Counted from the stretch's first letter, positions 32,601-42,196 are shown. The stretch: 64,000 bases of DNA from a candidate division KSB1 bacterium (GCA_016214895.1 JACRMR010000020.1:291812-355811); one strand, 5' to 3'. The notes: a model not told the origin generated them from the letters alone. Program-made: numbers and translations.

Positions 32601-34730
32601 ATGCGCACATTGCTTCGTTGTCTTTGCCTCAGCCTCCTCGTGTGCGTCTCAACTTGCACGGCCGGGACACTGAACATCACCCCTCAAACCGGACTGCAAA
32701 TCGACGGCGTGCTCGAATCCGCGTGGCTCCGGTGCGGCGTCGCCGACCGCTTTATCCAGCGCAATCCGACGGAAGATGCGCCGCCCTCGTTTCCCACTCG
32801 CGTCTATGCCGCGTATGACAAGGACGCCCTGTATTTCGGCTATCTTTGCCTCGATGCCCGTCCCGACAGCATCAGCGGCCGGATCACCCGCCGCGACAAT
32901 AGTGCGCGCTCGGATTTCGTCGATCTCTACATCGACACCTTTCATGATCGCCGCAATTGCTATTTCTTCACGCTGACCGCCGCCGGTGTCCAATCCGAGG
33001 GCACCGTCTCCAATGACAATTACTTTGATGCCGCCTGGGACTGCATCTGGCAATCCGCTGTGGGCCGCACCGATTCCGGTTGGGTCGCGGAAATCCGTAT
33101 TCCGTTTCAGAGCATCCGTCACGGCGGTCCGCGCGCCGACGGTTGGGGCCTCAACTTCGCGCGCGTAATCGAACGCAAACATGAAGGCTCGTTCTGGCAG
33201 CGCGTCGAGCGCAGTCGCGATTTCCGCGTCAGCGAAATGGGCACGCTCTCCGGTCTCGCCAACATCGCTCCGTCGAATCACGTCGAGTTCCTCCCGCACG
33301 TGGTCGGTCGCTGGGATGCCGCGGCCATCCCCCCCGGAACGGAATCCTCCGGCAACTGGCATTCGCAAAACGAGTGGGAGAATCTCGGCCTGTACGCCAA
33401 GCTGGTTCCCGCGGCGGCCTGGACCGTCGATCTCGCCTATCAGCCGGATTTCGCGCAGGTCGATATCGACAATGAGGTCATCAACCTCAGCGACTATCCG
33501 GTGTATTTGCAGGAGAAACGGCCGTTCTTTCTCGAAGCCAAGGAACTCTTCGACACGGCGCCGATTCAACTGCTTTACACGCGCCGCATTGCCGATCCCG
33601 ATTACGGCGGGCGCCTGAATGGCCACGCGGGCCGATGCAAGCTCAGTATTCTCGCCGGCCAGAATCGCAGCGCCGGCGGCGTGCTGCAGGATGCGGCGGC
33701 CGCGCGCGCGCTCTGGGACGTCGGCAAGCTGAGCAACATCGGCCTCACGGCCACGCATCTCTCCGAGCCCGGTTTCCATGCGAACGCGGTCGAAGCCGAA
33801 ACGCGCTACAAGTGGACGGCCGACAATTCCGTCAACGTCTCCGGCGCCTATGTCGATCGCCGCGGTGACAACACCGAGCCGTTCATGCTCCAGTACCGCC
33901 AAAGTCTCGGTCATCGCTACGTCAATTCGTACGTCAGCTCCTTCTATCGCGGCCCGGATTTCGCGATTAATGATCTGGGCTGGAGTTCTTATTCCAATGT
34001 TTTTCAGCAGACGCTGTGGATCGGTCGCGAATATTATCCGAAGCATTTCTTCCTCGAGTCCATCGGCTTCGACCTCAGCACGTTTCACAACGCCCTCACC
34101 AACGGCAAGTTCGATCAGGGCGAGGCCAATCTCGGGTTTTACCAGAAGACGCGCGGCCAGAACTGGCTCGGCTTTGGTGCCTCCGTCGGCAAATACACCC
34201 GCCGCAAGTACGACGACGCGGGCAGCTCTCACGACAACTTCGGCAACTTCGACATCAACGTTCACCCCGGTAACGGGCAATGGCTCTGGTTCGATTCCGA
34301 CAATCGCCGCCCCGTCGAACTCCACGTGTACACCGGTCACAACACCTTCCGCGAGGGCAAAGCGTACGACATCAACGCGAACATCGTGGCCAAACCGCGC
34401 GGCAATCTCGAAGCGACCCTCGCCAGCAATTTCTCCCGCTTTATCGACGTCATCGACATTCGGGACGGCGCCTTGACCGATTATCACATCTGGCGCCTGA
34501 ACGCGCGTTGGTCGCCGACCTTGGACATGTCGTTCCGCGCGACGGTCCAATTCCTGAACGACAGCGACCTCCTGCTCACCAATCTGCTCTATGCGTGGAA
34601 CTGGCGTCCCGGCAGTTGGTGCTATCTTGTCTATGATGAGGCCGACCGCACCGTCCGTCCGCTCACGTACGACACTCCCGGCGCGCGTACCCTCCGCGCC
34701 AAAATCACCTACTTCTTCACCGTCGGCTGA
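32601..34730 (+). CDS. DUF5916-type outer membrane protein with N-terminal family 9 carbohydrate-binding-like domain
   Basis: 709 residues with an N-terminal signal peptide (LLRCLCLSLLVCVSTCTAG). Residues about 25-210 form a CBM9-like sandwich: IDGVLESAWL, TRVYAAYDKDALYFGYLC, FVDLYIDTFHDRRNCYFF, and WVAEIRIPFQSIRHG. Residues about 225-709 match the DUF5916 barrel-like region, with the diagnostic PDFAQVDIDNEVINLSDYPV and EKRPFFLEAKELF, and alternating polar/hydrophobic strands to the end (TLRAKITYFFTVG). Such proteins are common in FCB bacteria and are predicted outer membrane proteins of unknown role. The start has AAGGA 6 bp upstream. Confidence 0.85.
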   Translation: MRTLLRCLCLSLLVCVSTCTAGTLNITPQTGLQIDGVLESAWLRCGVADRFIQRNPTEDAPPSFPTRVYAAYDKDALYFGYLCLDARPDSISGRITRRDNSARSDFVDLYIDTFHDRRNCYFFTLTAAGVQSEGTVSNDNYFDAAWDCIWQSAVGRTDSGWVAEIRIPFQSIRHGGPRADGWGLNFARVIERKHEGSFWQRVERSRDFRVSEMGTLSGLANIAPSNHVEFLPHVVGRWDAAAIPPGTESSGNWHSQNEWENLGLYAKLVPAAAWTVDLAYQPDFAQVDIDNEVINLSDYPVYLQEKRPFFLEAKELFDTAPIQLLYTRRIADPDYGGRLNGHAGRCKLSILAGQNRSAGGVLQDAAAARALWDVGKLSNIGLTATHLSEPGFHANAVEAETRYKWTADNSVNVSGAYVDRRGDNTEPFMLQYRQSLGHRYVNSYVSSFYRGPDFAINDLGWSSYSNVFQQTLWIGREYYPKHFFLESIGFDLSTFHNALTNGKFDQGEANLGFYQKTRGQNWLGFGASVGKYTRRKYDDAGSSHDNFGNFDINVHPGNGQWLWFDSDNRRPVELHVYTGHNTFREGKAYDINANIVAKPRGNLEATLASNFSRFIDVIDIRDGALTDYHIWRLNARWSPTLDMSFRATVQFLNDSDLLLTNLLYAWNWRPGSWCYLVYDEADRTVRPLTYDTPGARTLRAKITYFFTVG

Positions 34731-34740
34731 CACCCTGCGC

Positions 34741-35190
34741 TTCGGCTCCTTCCCCAGTTTCTGGGGAAGTTAGATGGGGTCGGGTTCTGTCGCCGAGCAG
34801 CGATTCCTTCCCTGCCGGAATCTTTCTCGCCGAGGTACCCGTCCGCAGGTGCCCGGAATCCGCCTCGGCTCCTTCCCCAGTTTCTGGGGAAGTTAGATGG
34901 GGTCGGGTTCTGTCGCCGAGCAGCGATTCCTTCCCTGCCGATATTTTTCTCGCCGAGGTACCCGTCCGCAGGTGCCCGGAATCCGCCTCGGCTCCTTCCC
35001 CAGTTTCTGGGGAAGTTAGATGGGGTCGGGTTCTGTCGCCGAGCCGCGATTCCTTCCCTGCCGATATCTTTCTCGCCGAGGTACCCGTCCGCAGGTGCCC
35101 GGAATCCGCCTCGGCTCCTTCCCCAGTTTCTGGGGAAGTTAGATGGGGTCGGGTTCTGTCGCCACGCAGCGATTCCTTCCCACACCCCTT
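34741..35190 (+). repeat. 123-bp tandem array of two hairpin families
   Basis: TCCTTCCCCAG boxes begin at 34747, 34870, 34993 and 35116, an exact 123-bp period over 3.6 copies. Each unit has CTTCCCCAGTTTCTGGGGAAG with ATGGGGTCGG, a degraded GAGCAGCGATTCCTTCCCTGC hairpin (its A/C mismatch is fixed in all copies), and GAGGTACCCGTCCGCAGGTGCCCGGAATCC. Copies are near identical, so the amplification is recent. Confidence 0.92.
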
Positions 35191-35202
35191 CCCTTCCGTC
35201 AG

Positions 35203-35231
35203 TTTCACATTTCCTCCATATTCCGTATATT
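35203..35231 (+). promoter_or_regulatory. Possible promoter of the lysS operon
   Basis: TATATT (35226-35231) is an excellent -10; 17 bp upstream lies TTTCAC, a weak -35. It would give a leader of about 145 nt for lysS. Confidence 0.5.
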
Positions 35232-35285
35232 ATGCCCGTTGTTTGAACATATGTCAACCTCGTGAGTTGGCACGGTGTTCTCGCA

Positions 35286-35380
35286 CCCCATCCCCCCTTT
35301 CAAGGGGGGATCAGCGGCGGGTGTCGGCATCTCCGTGCTTTCGGACATTTCGATTTTCAATTTTCGATCTTCAATTTCTC
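35286..35380 (+). repeat. Hairpin and TTTTCAA-type 7-mers in the lysS leader
   Basis: CCCCCTTTCAAGGGGGG (35291-35307) with a GATCAGCGG tail is followed by TTTCGATTTTCAATTTTCGA and TCTTCAA (35348-35376), 8 bp before the ATG. No Shine-Dalgarno is present. Confidence 0.78.
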
Positions 35381-35383
35381 TTC

Positions 35384-36922
35384 ATGTCTCTCGACGATCT
35401 CAACGAAATCCTCCGCCAGCGCCGCGACAAAGTCGCCGACTTCCGCGCGCGCGGCGTTGAACCCTACCCTTACTCATTCGCCAGGGACACGCCGCTCGCC
35501 GACCTGCTCGCGGACTTTGACGCGAAACTGGAATCCGCCGAGGGCGAAGGCCGCAAGTTCGCCGTCGCCGGCCGCATTCTGACCATGCGCATCATGGGCA
35601 AGGCCGCATTTTGTCATCTGCGCGATGAACGCGGCGAAATGCAAATCTATGTCCAGCGCGATCGCGTCGGCGCGGAAGCGTATGCCATTTTCAAGCAGCT
35701 CGATCTCGGCGACTTCGTGGGCTTCCATGGCACCGCCTTCCGCACGCGCACGAATGAACCCTCGCTGCGCGCGGCGTCCTTCGAGTTGTTGTCGAAAAGT
35801 TTGCGGCCACTGCCGGTGGTCAAGGAGCGTGAGGGCGAGGTCTATGACGCCTTCACGGACAAGGAAGCGCGCTATCGCCAGCGTTACGTTGATCTCGCCG
35901 TGAATCCCGAAGTCCGCTCGATCTTCAGAGTGCGCGCGCGGATCATCACCGCGATGCGCAGCTTCCTCGATGAGCGCGGCTATCTCGAAGTCGAGACTCC
36001 GGTGTTACAGCCGCTTTACGGCGGCGCGCTCGCCAAGCCGTTCACCACGTTCTACAATGCGCTCGACCGCAACTTCTTTCTGCGCATTGCCGACGAACTT
36101 TATCTGAAGCGACTGCTCGTCGGCGGTTTCGAGCGCGTGTATGAAATCAGTAAGGACTTCCGCAACGAGGGCATGGACCGCTACCACAATCCCGAGTTCA
36201 CCATGCTCGAGTTCTATCAGGCCTATGCGGATTTCAACGAGATCATGGACCTCGCCGAAGCACTCTTTCGCTTCGTCGTGCGTGCCGCGCATTCGGGTCC
36301 CCCCCCAGTTTCTGGGGGGATTGAAGGGGGGGCGGAGAGCATCCCCGTCACTTACCAAGGCCAGACCATCGACTTCGGAAAACCCTTCCGCCGCGTCCGC
36401 TTCTACGATTTGCTGACGGAGCTCACCGGTCAGGATCTGCTCGGTATCGAGCTTTCACAACTCGTAGCGATTGCGAAACATCATCACATCGAAGTCACGA
36501 AGGACATGGGGGAGGGCAAGATCCTCGATGAGCTGATGAAGACACACGTTCGCCCGACGCTGATCGAGCCGACAATGATCTATGATTATCCGCTGTCACT
36601 CTCCCCGCTGGCGAAGCAGCATCGCGACGATCCGCGCCTCGTCGAGCGCTTTCAGCCGTTCGCGCTCGGCTTCGAGTTGGGCAATGCCTTCAGCGAGTTG
36701 AATGATCCCCTCGATCAGCGCGCGCGCTTCGAAGCTCAGCGCGCCTTGAAAGAGGCCGGTGACGAAGAGACGCAGCCCGTTGACGAGGATTTTCTCCGCG
36801 CCTTAGAGTACGGCATGCCCCCCACCGGCGGCATGGGCATCGGCGTGGACAGGCTAACCATGCTACTCACCGATCAAACCTCCATCCGCGAAGTCATCCT
36901 CTTTCCGCAAATGAGATCTTAG
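35384..36922 (+). CDS. lysS: Lysyl-tRNA synthetase, class II, with a repeat-coded insertion
   Basis: 512 residues from the ATG at 35384 (the longer frame from 35243 is leader). The OB-fold anticodon domain covers residues about 50-150, including VAGRILTMRIMGKAAFCHLRD. The catalytic core follows: motif 1 near YLEVETPVLQP, motif 2 KDFRNEGMDRYHNPEFTMLEFY, and motif 3 GMPPTGGMGIGVDRLTMLL. It charges tRNA-Lys in the cytoplasm. Residues about 304-321 (PPPVSGGIEGG) have no counterpart in LysS and are encoded by a C-run/G-run hairpin identical in type to the intergenic ones. They sit in the hairpin loop between the helix ending FRFVVRAA and the strand VTYQGQTIDFG, so the core should still fold. Confidence 0.95.
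   Translation: MSLDDLNEILRQRRDKVADFRARGVEPYPYSFARDTPLADLLADFDAKLESAEGEGRKFAVAGRILTMRIMGKAAFCHLRDERGEMQIYVQRDRVGAEAYAIFKQLDLGDFVGFHGTAFRTRTNEPSLRAASFELLSKSLRPLPVVKEREGEVYDAFTDKEARYRQRYVDLAVNPEVRSIFRVRARIITAMRSFLDERGYLEVETPVLQPLYGGALAKPFTTFYNALDRNFFLRIADELYLKRLLVGGFERVYEISKDFRNEGMDRYHNPEFTMLEFYQAYADFNEIMDLAEALFRFVVRAAHSGPPPVSGGIEGGAESIPVTYQGQTIDFGKPFRRVRFYDLLTELTGQDLLGIELSQLVAIAKHHHIEVTKDMGEGKILDELMKTHVRPTLIEPTMIYDYPLSLSPLAKQHRDDPRLVERFQPFALGFELGNAFSELNDPLDQRARFEAQRALKEAGDEETQPVDEDFLRALEYGMPPTGGMGIGVDRLTMLLTDQTSIREVILFPQMRS
36296..36350 (+). repeat. In-frame C-run/G-run hairpin inside lysS
   Basis: CCCCCCCCAGTTTCTGGGGGG followed by ATTGAA and GGGGGG is read as GPPPVSGGIEGG. The intergenic relatives at 34750 and 16222 have the same CAGTTTCTG core. 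Confidence 0.88.
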
Positions 36923-36924
36923 TC

Positions 36925-39438
36925 ATGTTACAACCCGAAAAGAAACACATCGAGTTTCAGATTCCGCCGCAGGCTCACACCTCGATGTATAACTGGCATA
37001 AGTACTGGGCCCGCAAGACATGGAATGTTGTTGGCGAGTGGATAGAATCGTATTGCCCTGTGGGCGGAATCGTAATTGATCCATTCATGGGTAGTGGTGT
37101 AACTGTGATTGAGGCAGCGCGACGAGGACGGAAAGCAATTGGAATTGATCTGAATCCGGTGGCAGTAGAAATTGTCGATCTGACCCTTAGGGACACTAGT
37201 CTTGAGGGTCTCAAGACCGCTTTCGCCAAAGTTGAGCGCGCAGTTGCTCGTGACATTGAATCTTTGTACATGACTGTGTGTCGGAAGTGCCAAGAGGTAA
37301 TACCGGCTGCATGTTACATCTGGAACGAAGGGAAACCCCAGCTTGTTAGGTATGAATGTCCGCACTGCAACGAACGCGAGATCAAAGGGAAAAAGCTCAC
37401 TAAAGCGGACGTGGAACTAATCGAGGGATGCGAAGCTCTCCTGGCGGCCAAGAATCTATGGTATCCCGACGATAAATTGTATTATCCTGACGGATCGCCA
37501 TTCAAGGAGAAGCAAAGGTTTGAGTCGATATCGAACTTGTTTACATCACGCAATTTGTACTGCCTAGCGGTCTTGATGCGCCAAATTGAACGCGAGAAGG
37601 ACGATCTTTTACGGCGGTTTCTCAAGATTACTTTCTCTTCTATGGTACACAATTGTACCCGGATGATGCCTGTCGGCAATCCGGCCGATACAAATCACTA
37701 CACATTCTTTAGTAGTCCCGGCTGGACACAGCACTCGTACTGGCATACTACTCGCTTCATGGAGCAGCCGGTTTGGCGAAAGTACAAGAGCGCCTTTCTT
37801 GGGCACCAAGGGATCATGAACGCCAAAGAAGAATCGTCTATCACGTTCAAATCACCTGTTCGCTTTGGCAATTCAATTGATCAGCTATTGAAGGATCGCG
37901 CTGATGTAGTACTGATCAATGGTTCTGCACTTCCTACGTTGAGAGCCCTTCGTCAGGAATTCGGGGGCGCTGGATTTGCTGATTTTTGTTTCACTGATCC
38001 TCCCTACGCGGCTTCCATCCAGTATGGCGAACTGAGTTTCATGTGGGCGAAGTGGTTGGGCTTCAATGGAGAGTATCTCAAGTCCCTGTGCGATGAGGAG
38101 GTAGTTGAAAATCCGCGACAAAACAAGAGCTTCGAGTACTATGAGGGAATGCTGTCGTCGACGCTGGGTGAACTCTACGAATGCCTGCGCCCGGGAGCAC
38201 ATACTACTATTACATTTCACAATCCGACATTTCGAGTCAGAAACGCGACTATTCGGGCCGCTGTTCGACGGAAATTTGACTTTGAGAAGATCCATCATCA
38301 GCCAACGGCAGTAACTTCGGCGAAAAGCCTCTTGCAACCCTTTGGATCAGCTACGGGTGATTTCTATCTGAGATTCTCGAAACCTATTCATGACCCAACT
38401 AGCAAGTTAAGTGCTTGGGACGAAAAGCGCTTTGACAGAGTCGTGATGGATGGCGTGCTTCATGTCCTCGCCGAAAGATGGGAACCAACCCCATACACGA
38501 TTATTATCAACTTCATCGATCCGCTCTTGTCGCGAGAGGGCTTTTTCCAAGAACTGTATCCCGGGCTTGATGTCAATACTGTACTAAAGAATCATGAAGG
38601 AGAAGAGTTGGTTCTCGTTGATGTGAAGATTGGCGGTCAGGAAGGCAAAGCATGGTGGTTCAAGCACCCAGAAAGCGTTCAAAAGAAGGGGGTCCCCCTT
38701 AGCGAGAGGGTTGAACAAAGCGTCATTCGCGAACTCAGTGACAAGCGGACTGTTACATTCACGGACATCTGGCGACGAGTGGCCGAAGACTTTCCGAATA
38801 GTTTGACGCCAGATGCCATGAGTATCCGTGATGTCCTGAAGGAGTACGCGGCAGAATCGAAAGGCGGCGACTGGCGAATTCAACCGAGATTCAGTGACCG
38901 CATCAAGCAACACTCCTTGATGATTTGGAATCTGGCTGAGATCGGCGGAAATCTTGGGTATAAAGTCTGGATCGGTCGAAATGAACAGCGCGAATCAACA
39001 CCATCCGGAAATCGTCTGAACAAGCTAGTTAGTCTTGACCCCAAATCAGAGTTTAAGTTTTCAGGAGAACAACTCAGATCAATTCTTGATATGGATGTGT
39101 TGTGGGTGAAGCGCGGCACCATTCAGTTCGCGTTTGAGGTTGAATACTCAACGAGTATAACATCTGCTGTTGAACGCGGTTCACACCTTCCAGCAAAGAC
39201 AAGACGATATATATTGCTTCCTGAAGAGCGTATCCCGAAATTCAAGAGAAAGTGCGAGTCTCCCTTCTTCCTGCAAGGCCTCACGGAGCAAGGCTGGCGC
39301 ATAATTCTCTTCGACAAGTTCACAGCCTCTGTCTCGAAAATAGCTAAGGGCACTTTGGAACTCGAAGACATCGCCTGGGATTTTTCAACCGAGCCAGATG
39401 GCAAGAATGCGAGCCAACTTCGATTGCGAGACATTTGA
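36925..39438 (+). CDS. DNA methyltransferase with zinc ribbon and C-terminal nuclease-like domain
   Basis: 837 residues. Residues 20-60 (MYNWHKYWARKTWN, then DPFMGSGVT at 52-60) give the SAM-binding motif of amino-methyltransferases, and TDPPYA near residue 357 is the catalytic DPPY motif. A CxxC...CPHC zinc ribbon lies at about 119-152, an insertion common in this subfamily. The C-terminal part has DMDVLWV and FEVEYST near residues 723-740, a D...E-x-E layout seen in some restriction-like nuclease domains, so this may be a one-gene restriction-modification or defence protein. Base composition is visibly more AT-rich and codon use differs (ATA, AGA, TTA), pointing to transfer. It starts 2 bp after the lysS stop and overlaps the next gene by 4 bp (TTGA). 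Confidence 0.78.
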   Translation: MLQPEKKHIEFQIPPQAHTSMYNWHKYWARKTWNVVGEWIESYCPVGGIVIDPFMGSGVTVIEAARRGRKAIGIDLNPVAVEIVDLTLRDTSLEGLKTAFAKVERAVARDIESLYMTVCRKCQEVIPAACYIWNEGKPQLVRYECPHCNEREIKGKKLTKADVELIEGCEALLAAKNLWYPDDKLYYPDGSPFKEKQRFESISNLFTSRNLYCLAVLMRQIEREKDDLLRRFLKITFSSMVHNCTRMMPVGNPADTNHYTFFSSPGWTQHSYWHTTRFMEQPVWRKYKSAFLGHQGIMNAKEESSITFKSPVRFGNSIDQLLKDRADVVLINGSALPTLRALRQEFGGAGFADFCFTDPPYAASIQYGELSFMWAKWLGFNGEYLKSLCDEEVVENPRQNKSFEYYEGMLSSTLGELYECLRPGAHTTITFHNPTFRVRNATIRAAVRRKFDFEKIHHQPTAVTSAKSLLQPFGSATGDFYLRFSKPIHDPTSKLSAWDEKRFDRVVMDGVLHVLAERWEPTPYTIIINFIDPLLSREGFFQELYPGLDVNTVLKNHEGEELVLVDVKIGGQEGKAWWFKHPESVQKKGVPLSERVEQSVIRELSDKRTVTFTDIWRRVAEDFPNSLTPDAMSIRDVLKEYAAESKGGDWRIQPRFSDRIKQHSLMIWNLAEIGGNLGYKVWIGRNEQRESTPSGNRLNKLVSLDPKSEFKFSGEQLRSILDMDVLWVKRGTIQFAFEVEYSTSITSAVERGSHLPAKTRRYILLPEERIPKFKRKCESPFFLQGLTEQGWRIILFDKFTASVSKIAKGTLELEDIAWDFSTEPDGKNASQLRLRDI

Positions 39439-40652
39439 CATCCAGCTTCTTCATCGCTCTGCGTTACCTGCGTTCCCGCTCCCACGGTGGGTTCATCTCG
39501 CTCATCACCTATCTGTCCGTGGGCGGTGTGACGCTGGGCGTGGCCGCGCTGATTATCGTGCTCTCCGTGATGAACGGCTTCGAGACCGAAGTCCGCGCGC
39601 GCATTCTCGGCGCCGACGCGCATCTGCGGCTCACGACCTACGATAACAAGGGAGTTCCCGCGTGGCGGGAAGCGGCGCAGATCGCGCGCGCGCTCGAGCA
39701 CATCACGGGCGTCTCGCCGTATATCTATGAAAAGGGGATGGTCCGCCTCGGTGATCAGGCCGACGGTGTGATGATTCGCGGCGTCGATCTCGCGAGTCTG
39801 AACACCGTGAGCGATATTTCGCGGCACGTGATTTCCGGTCAGCTGACACTCGCGCGCGACGGCATCCCCGGACTCGTGCTCGGCCGGTTTCTCGCCGAGC
39901 GCATCGGCGCGGACGTCGGCGACACGGTCGTGGTCTTTTCGCCGGCGGGCATGACGACCACGTTCTCCGCGCCCGCGGTCAAACAGTTCGTCCTGACGGG
40001 GATCTTTCAGACCGGCCTCTTTGAGTTCGACGATTTGCTCGGCTACATCGATCTCGGCATCGCGCAACAGCTGTTCCTGCGCGGCGACAAGGTGGACGGT
40101 CTCGAAATCAAGCTCGACGACATGTGGCAGGCTGAGGCGGTCAAGTACCAGCTCGAAGATAAGTTCAGCGATCCGTTCTATGCTCAAACCTGGTTTGAGC
40201 TGCGGCGCACGCTTTTTTCGTGGATGAAGATCGAAAAGTGGATGTGGACGATCATTCTCTCGCTGGTGATTCTCGTCGCCGCCTTCAATATACTCTCGAC
40301 GCTCATCATGGTCGCGATGGAGAAGCGCCGCGACATCGGCATTCTGAAAGCGATGGGCGCGCGCGACCGCGATATCGCCCGTATTTTCAGCGCGCAGGGT
40401 CTGATCGTCGGGATTTTCGGCAGCCTGCTCGGCGTAACCATCGGGTTTCTGGTGTGTCTCGGCCAGTTGCATTACAAGTGGATCGCGCTACCCTCTGACA
40501 TCTACTTCCTCGAAGCGCTGCCCATCGAAATGAAAGCGCTCGATTTCCTGATCGTCACCGTCATCGCCATCGCCCTCTCCTACGTCGGCGCGGTTTACCC
40601 CGCCAAGCGCGCCGCACAGCTCACGCCCGTTGACGCCATCCGTGAAGGCTAA
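39435..40652 (+). CDS. Lipoprotein-releasing ABC transporter permease (LolC/LolE family)
   Basis: 405 residues starting at a TTG that overlaps the methyltransferase stop. The N-terminus FFIALRYLRSRSHGGFISLITYLSVGGVTLGVAALIIVLSVMNGFE-like sequence is diagnostic for Lol permeases, with the first membrane helix inside it. A large periplasmic domain (about 50-265) is followed by three helices and the FtsX/MacB signature AMEKRRDIGILKAMGA. EALPIEMKALDFLIVT precedes the last helix. It should pair with LolD ATPase to extract outer-membrane lipoproteins from the inner membrane. No LolD or second permease is next to it, so it may act as the homodimeric LolF type. Confidence 0.93.
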   Translation: MTSSFFIALRYLRSRSHGGFISLITYLSVGGVTLGVAALIIVLSVMNGFETEVRARILGADAHLRLTTYDNKGVPAWREAAQIARALEHITGVSPYIYEKGMVRLGDQADGVMIRGVDLASLNTVSDISRHVISGQLTLARDGIPGLVLGRFLAERIGADVGDTVVVFSPAGMTTTFSAPAVKQFVLTGIFQTGLFEFDDLLGYIDLGIAQQLFLRGDKVDGLEIKLDDMWQAEAVKYQLEDKFSDPFYAQTWFELRRTLFSWMKIEKWMWTIILSLVILVAAFNILSTLIMVAMEKRRDIGILKAMGARDRDIARIFSAQGLIVGIFGSLLGVTIGFLVCLGQLHYKWIALPSDIYFLEALPIEMKALDFLIVTVIAIALSYVGAVYPAKRAAQLTPVDAIREG

Positions 40653-42192
40653 AGACCTCGGATCTCCCCCCACATCCTGTGGGAGAATTTACGTCGGGTC
40701 TCCCCCCACATCCTGTGGGGGGATTAAGGGGGGAACTCTTCTTCTTCTCACTATCTTCCTCCTCGCCGTCGCCCTCCGTCTGCCCGGTCTCGGCGACAGC
40801 TTTTACGGCGATGAGAGCTTTTCCGTGCTGCGGGACAGTGCCACCCTGCTTACCGATTCCGAAGACCGCTTCCGCCCGGTCTTTTTTTCATTACTCTACC
40901 TGTGGCGGCAGCTCGGATTTTCGGGCGAAGTCGGATTGCGCTTGCTGCCACTGCTGTTCGGGCTGTTGCAACTGCCGGTCGCCTTCGTGGTGGGTCGCAA
41001 GCTGCTCAACGAACAGCTCGGCCTGCTATTCGCCGCGCTGATCGCCACGTCACCGATTCTGATCGAGTTCTCGCAAGAGTTGCGGATGTATTCGCTCGTG
41101 GCATTGCTCGGCCTCGTGCAACTCTGGTGCTTTCTGGTGTTGCGGGAGCGCTGGTCGCGGTCGCGTGGGATCGTGTTTGTGGTGGTCGCCCTGCTCGGCG
41201 TTTACACGCATTTGCATTATTGGCTGTTGCTGGCGGGCTTCGCGCTCTCGTTCTGGCGTGAGCGGCGGCAGCTTCCGTTGTTGAAAAGCTGGGGCACGCT
41301 GGCGGCGACATTCGCTCTCTATCTGCCGAACCTCTCCAACGTGCTGCGGTTCACGCACGAGCGCGGCGGTGAATATGCGATGCACTTCGCCAGTGCGTTG
41401 CCGAAACTGCTCGCGGCCTTCGTGGTCGGCTACAACTACTTCGCGCTTCCCGAGCAAGGCGTCGGCCGCGCCATCGACTCGACCATCGTCCTGCAAAACA
41501 GCGCGCTCATCCTGCTCGCCGCGCTCCCCGTGCTCTGGCTTGGCTGGCGGCTGCTACGCATGCAGCGGAGCGCCGCTGACCGGGTGCATCTGCAAGTCAT
41601 TCATGACGGGTTTACGATTCCGGTGCTGCTGGCTCTGCTGGCAGCCGCGATCACCGGCAAGAACTGGTTGCAGCCGAAGTACTTGATCTTTTCCGCGCCG
41701 CCGCTTCTGCTTGCGCTGGCCTTCGCCGGGCTGTGGCTGACTCGCCGCTGGCAGCAGCTCGTCATGGCGGGCTTCGGTGTCGTGATTCTCGGTCTCGCGA
41801 TTGCCCACTTCTACGACTCGCCGCATTTCGGCCGTCGCGAGGATTGGCGCGGCGCGGCGGCCATTCTCGAGCGCGACCTCGGCCCGGAGACCAGACTCGT
41901 GATGACGCCGGGAACGTGGTGGATGCTGGACTACTACGGACCGGGCACGCAGGCCTATCGCACGAACGAACTGCGGCCGCCGCGCACGCCGTTGAACGAG
42001 GTCGAGTTTGTGCTGGCGCTGCGACGCGAATTGGGCGGCGTGTCCTACGCGTATTACCTGCGCATCGACACGATCCAGAATGACGTCGATCCCTACGATC
42101 ATCTGCCGGAGTCCCTGGACATGCTGGGACCACGCGTGGAAACTTGGCAATTGAATCCGCGGGTGAAACTGATCAAATGGCAGCTGCGGTAA
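40630..42192 (+). CDS. Glycosyltransferase family 39-like integral membrane protein
   Basis: 520 residues from the ATG at 40630, which overlaps the lolC/E end by 23 bp. The N-terminal 35 residues (with GSPPTSC twice) are two C-run/G-run hairpins read in frame; the native protein seems to begin near LLLLTIFLLAVALRLPGL. The following DESFSVLRDSA has the acidic pair used by GT-C enzymes of the ArnT/PMT/GT39 group after the first helix. Ten or more membrane segments follow, with a soluble C-terminal part from about residue 400 (FYDSPHFGRREDWRGAAAIL). It likely transfers a sugar from a polyprenyl-phosphate carrier on the periplasmic face; donor and acceptor are unknown. Confidence 0.82.
   Translation: MTPSVKAKDLGSPPTSCGRIYVGSPPTSCGGIKGGTLLLLTIFLLAVALRLPGLGDSFYGDESFSVLRDSATLLTDSEDRFRPVFFSLLYLWRQLGFSGEVGLRLLPLLFGLLQLPVAFVVGRKLLNEQLGLLFAALIATSPILIEFSQELRMYSLVALLGLVQLWCFLVLRERWSRSRGIVFVVVALLGVYTHLHYWLLLAGFALSFWRERRQLPLLKSWGTLAATFALYLPNLSNVLRFTHERGGEYAMHFASALPKLLAAFVVGYNYFALPEQGVGRAIDSTIVLQNSALILLAALPVLWLGWRLLRMQRSAADRVHLQVIHDGFTIPVLLALLAAAITGKNWLQPKYLIFSAPPLLLALAFAGLWLTRRWQQLVMAGFGVVILGLAIAHFYDSPHFGRREDWRGAAAILERDLGPETRLVMTPGTWWMLDYYGPGTQAYRTNELRPPRTPLNEVEFVLALRRELGGVSYAYYLRIDTIQNDVDPYDHLPESLDMLGPRVETWQLNPRVKLIKWQLR
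40669..40736 (+). repeat. Two in-frame hairpins at the N-terminus of the GT39-like gene
   Basis: CCCCCCACATCCTGTGGG (40673-40690, truncated G-run) and CCCCCCACATCCTGTGGGGGG with ATTAAGGGGGG (40701-40731). Both are translated in the PPTSCG frame and no start codon lies downstream of them before the first helix. Confidence 0.85.
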
Positions 42193-42196
42193 ATCG

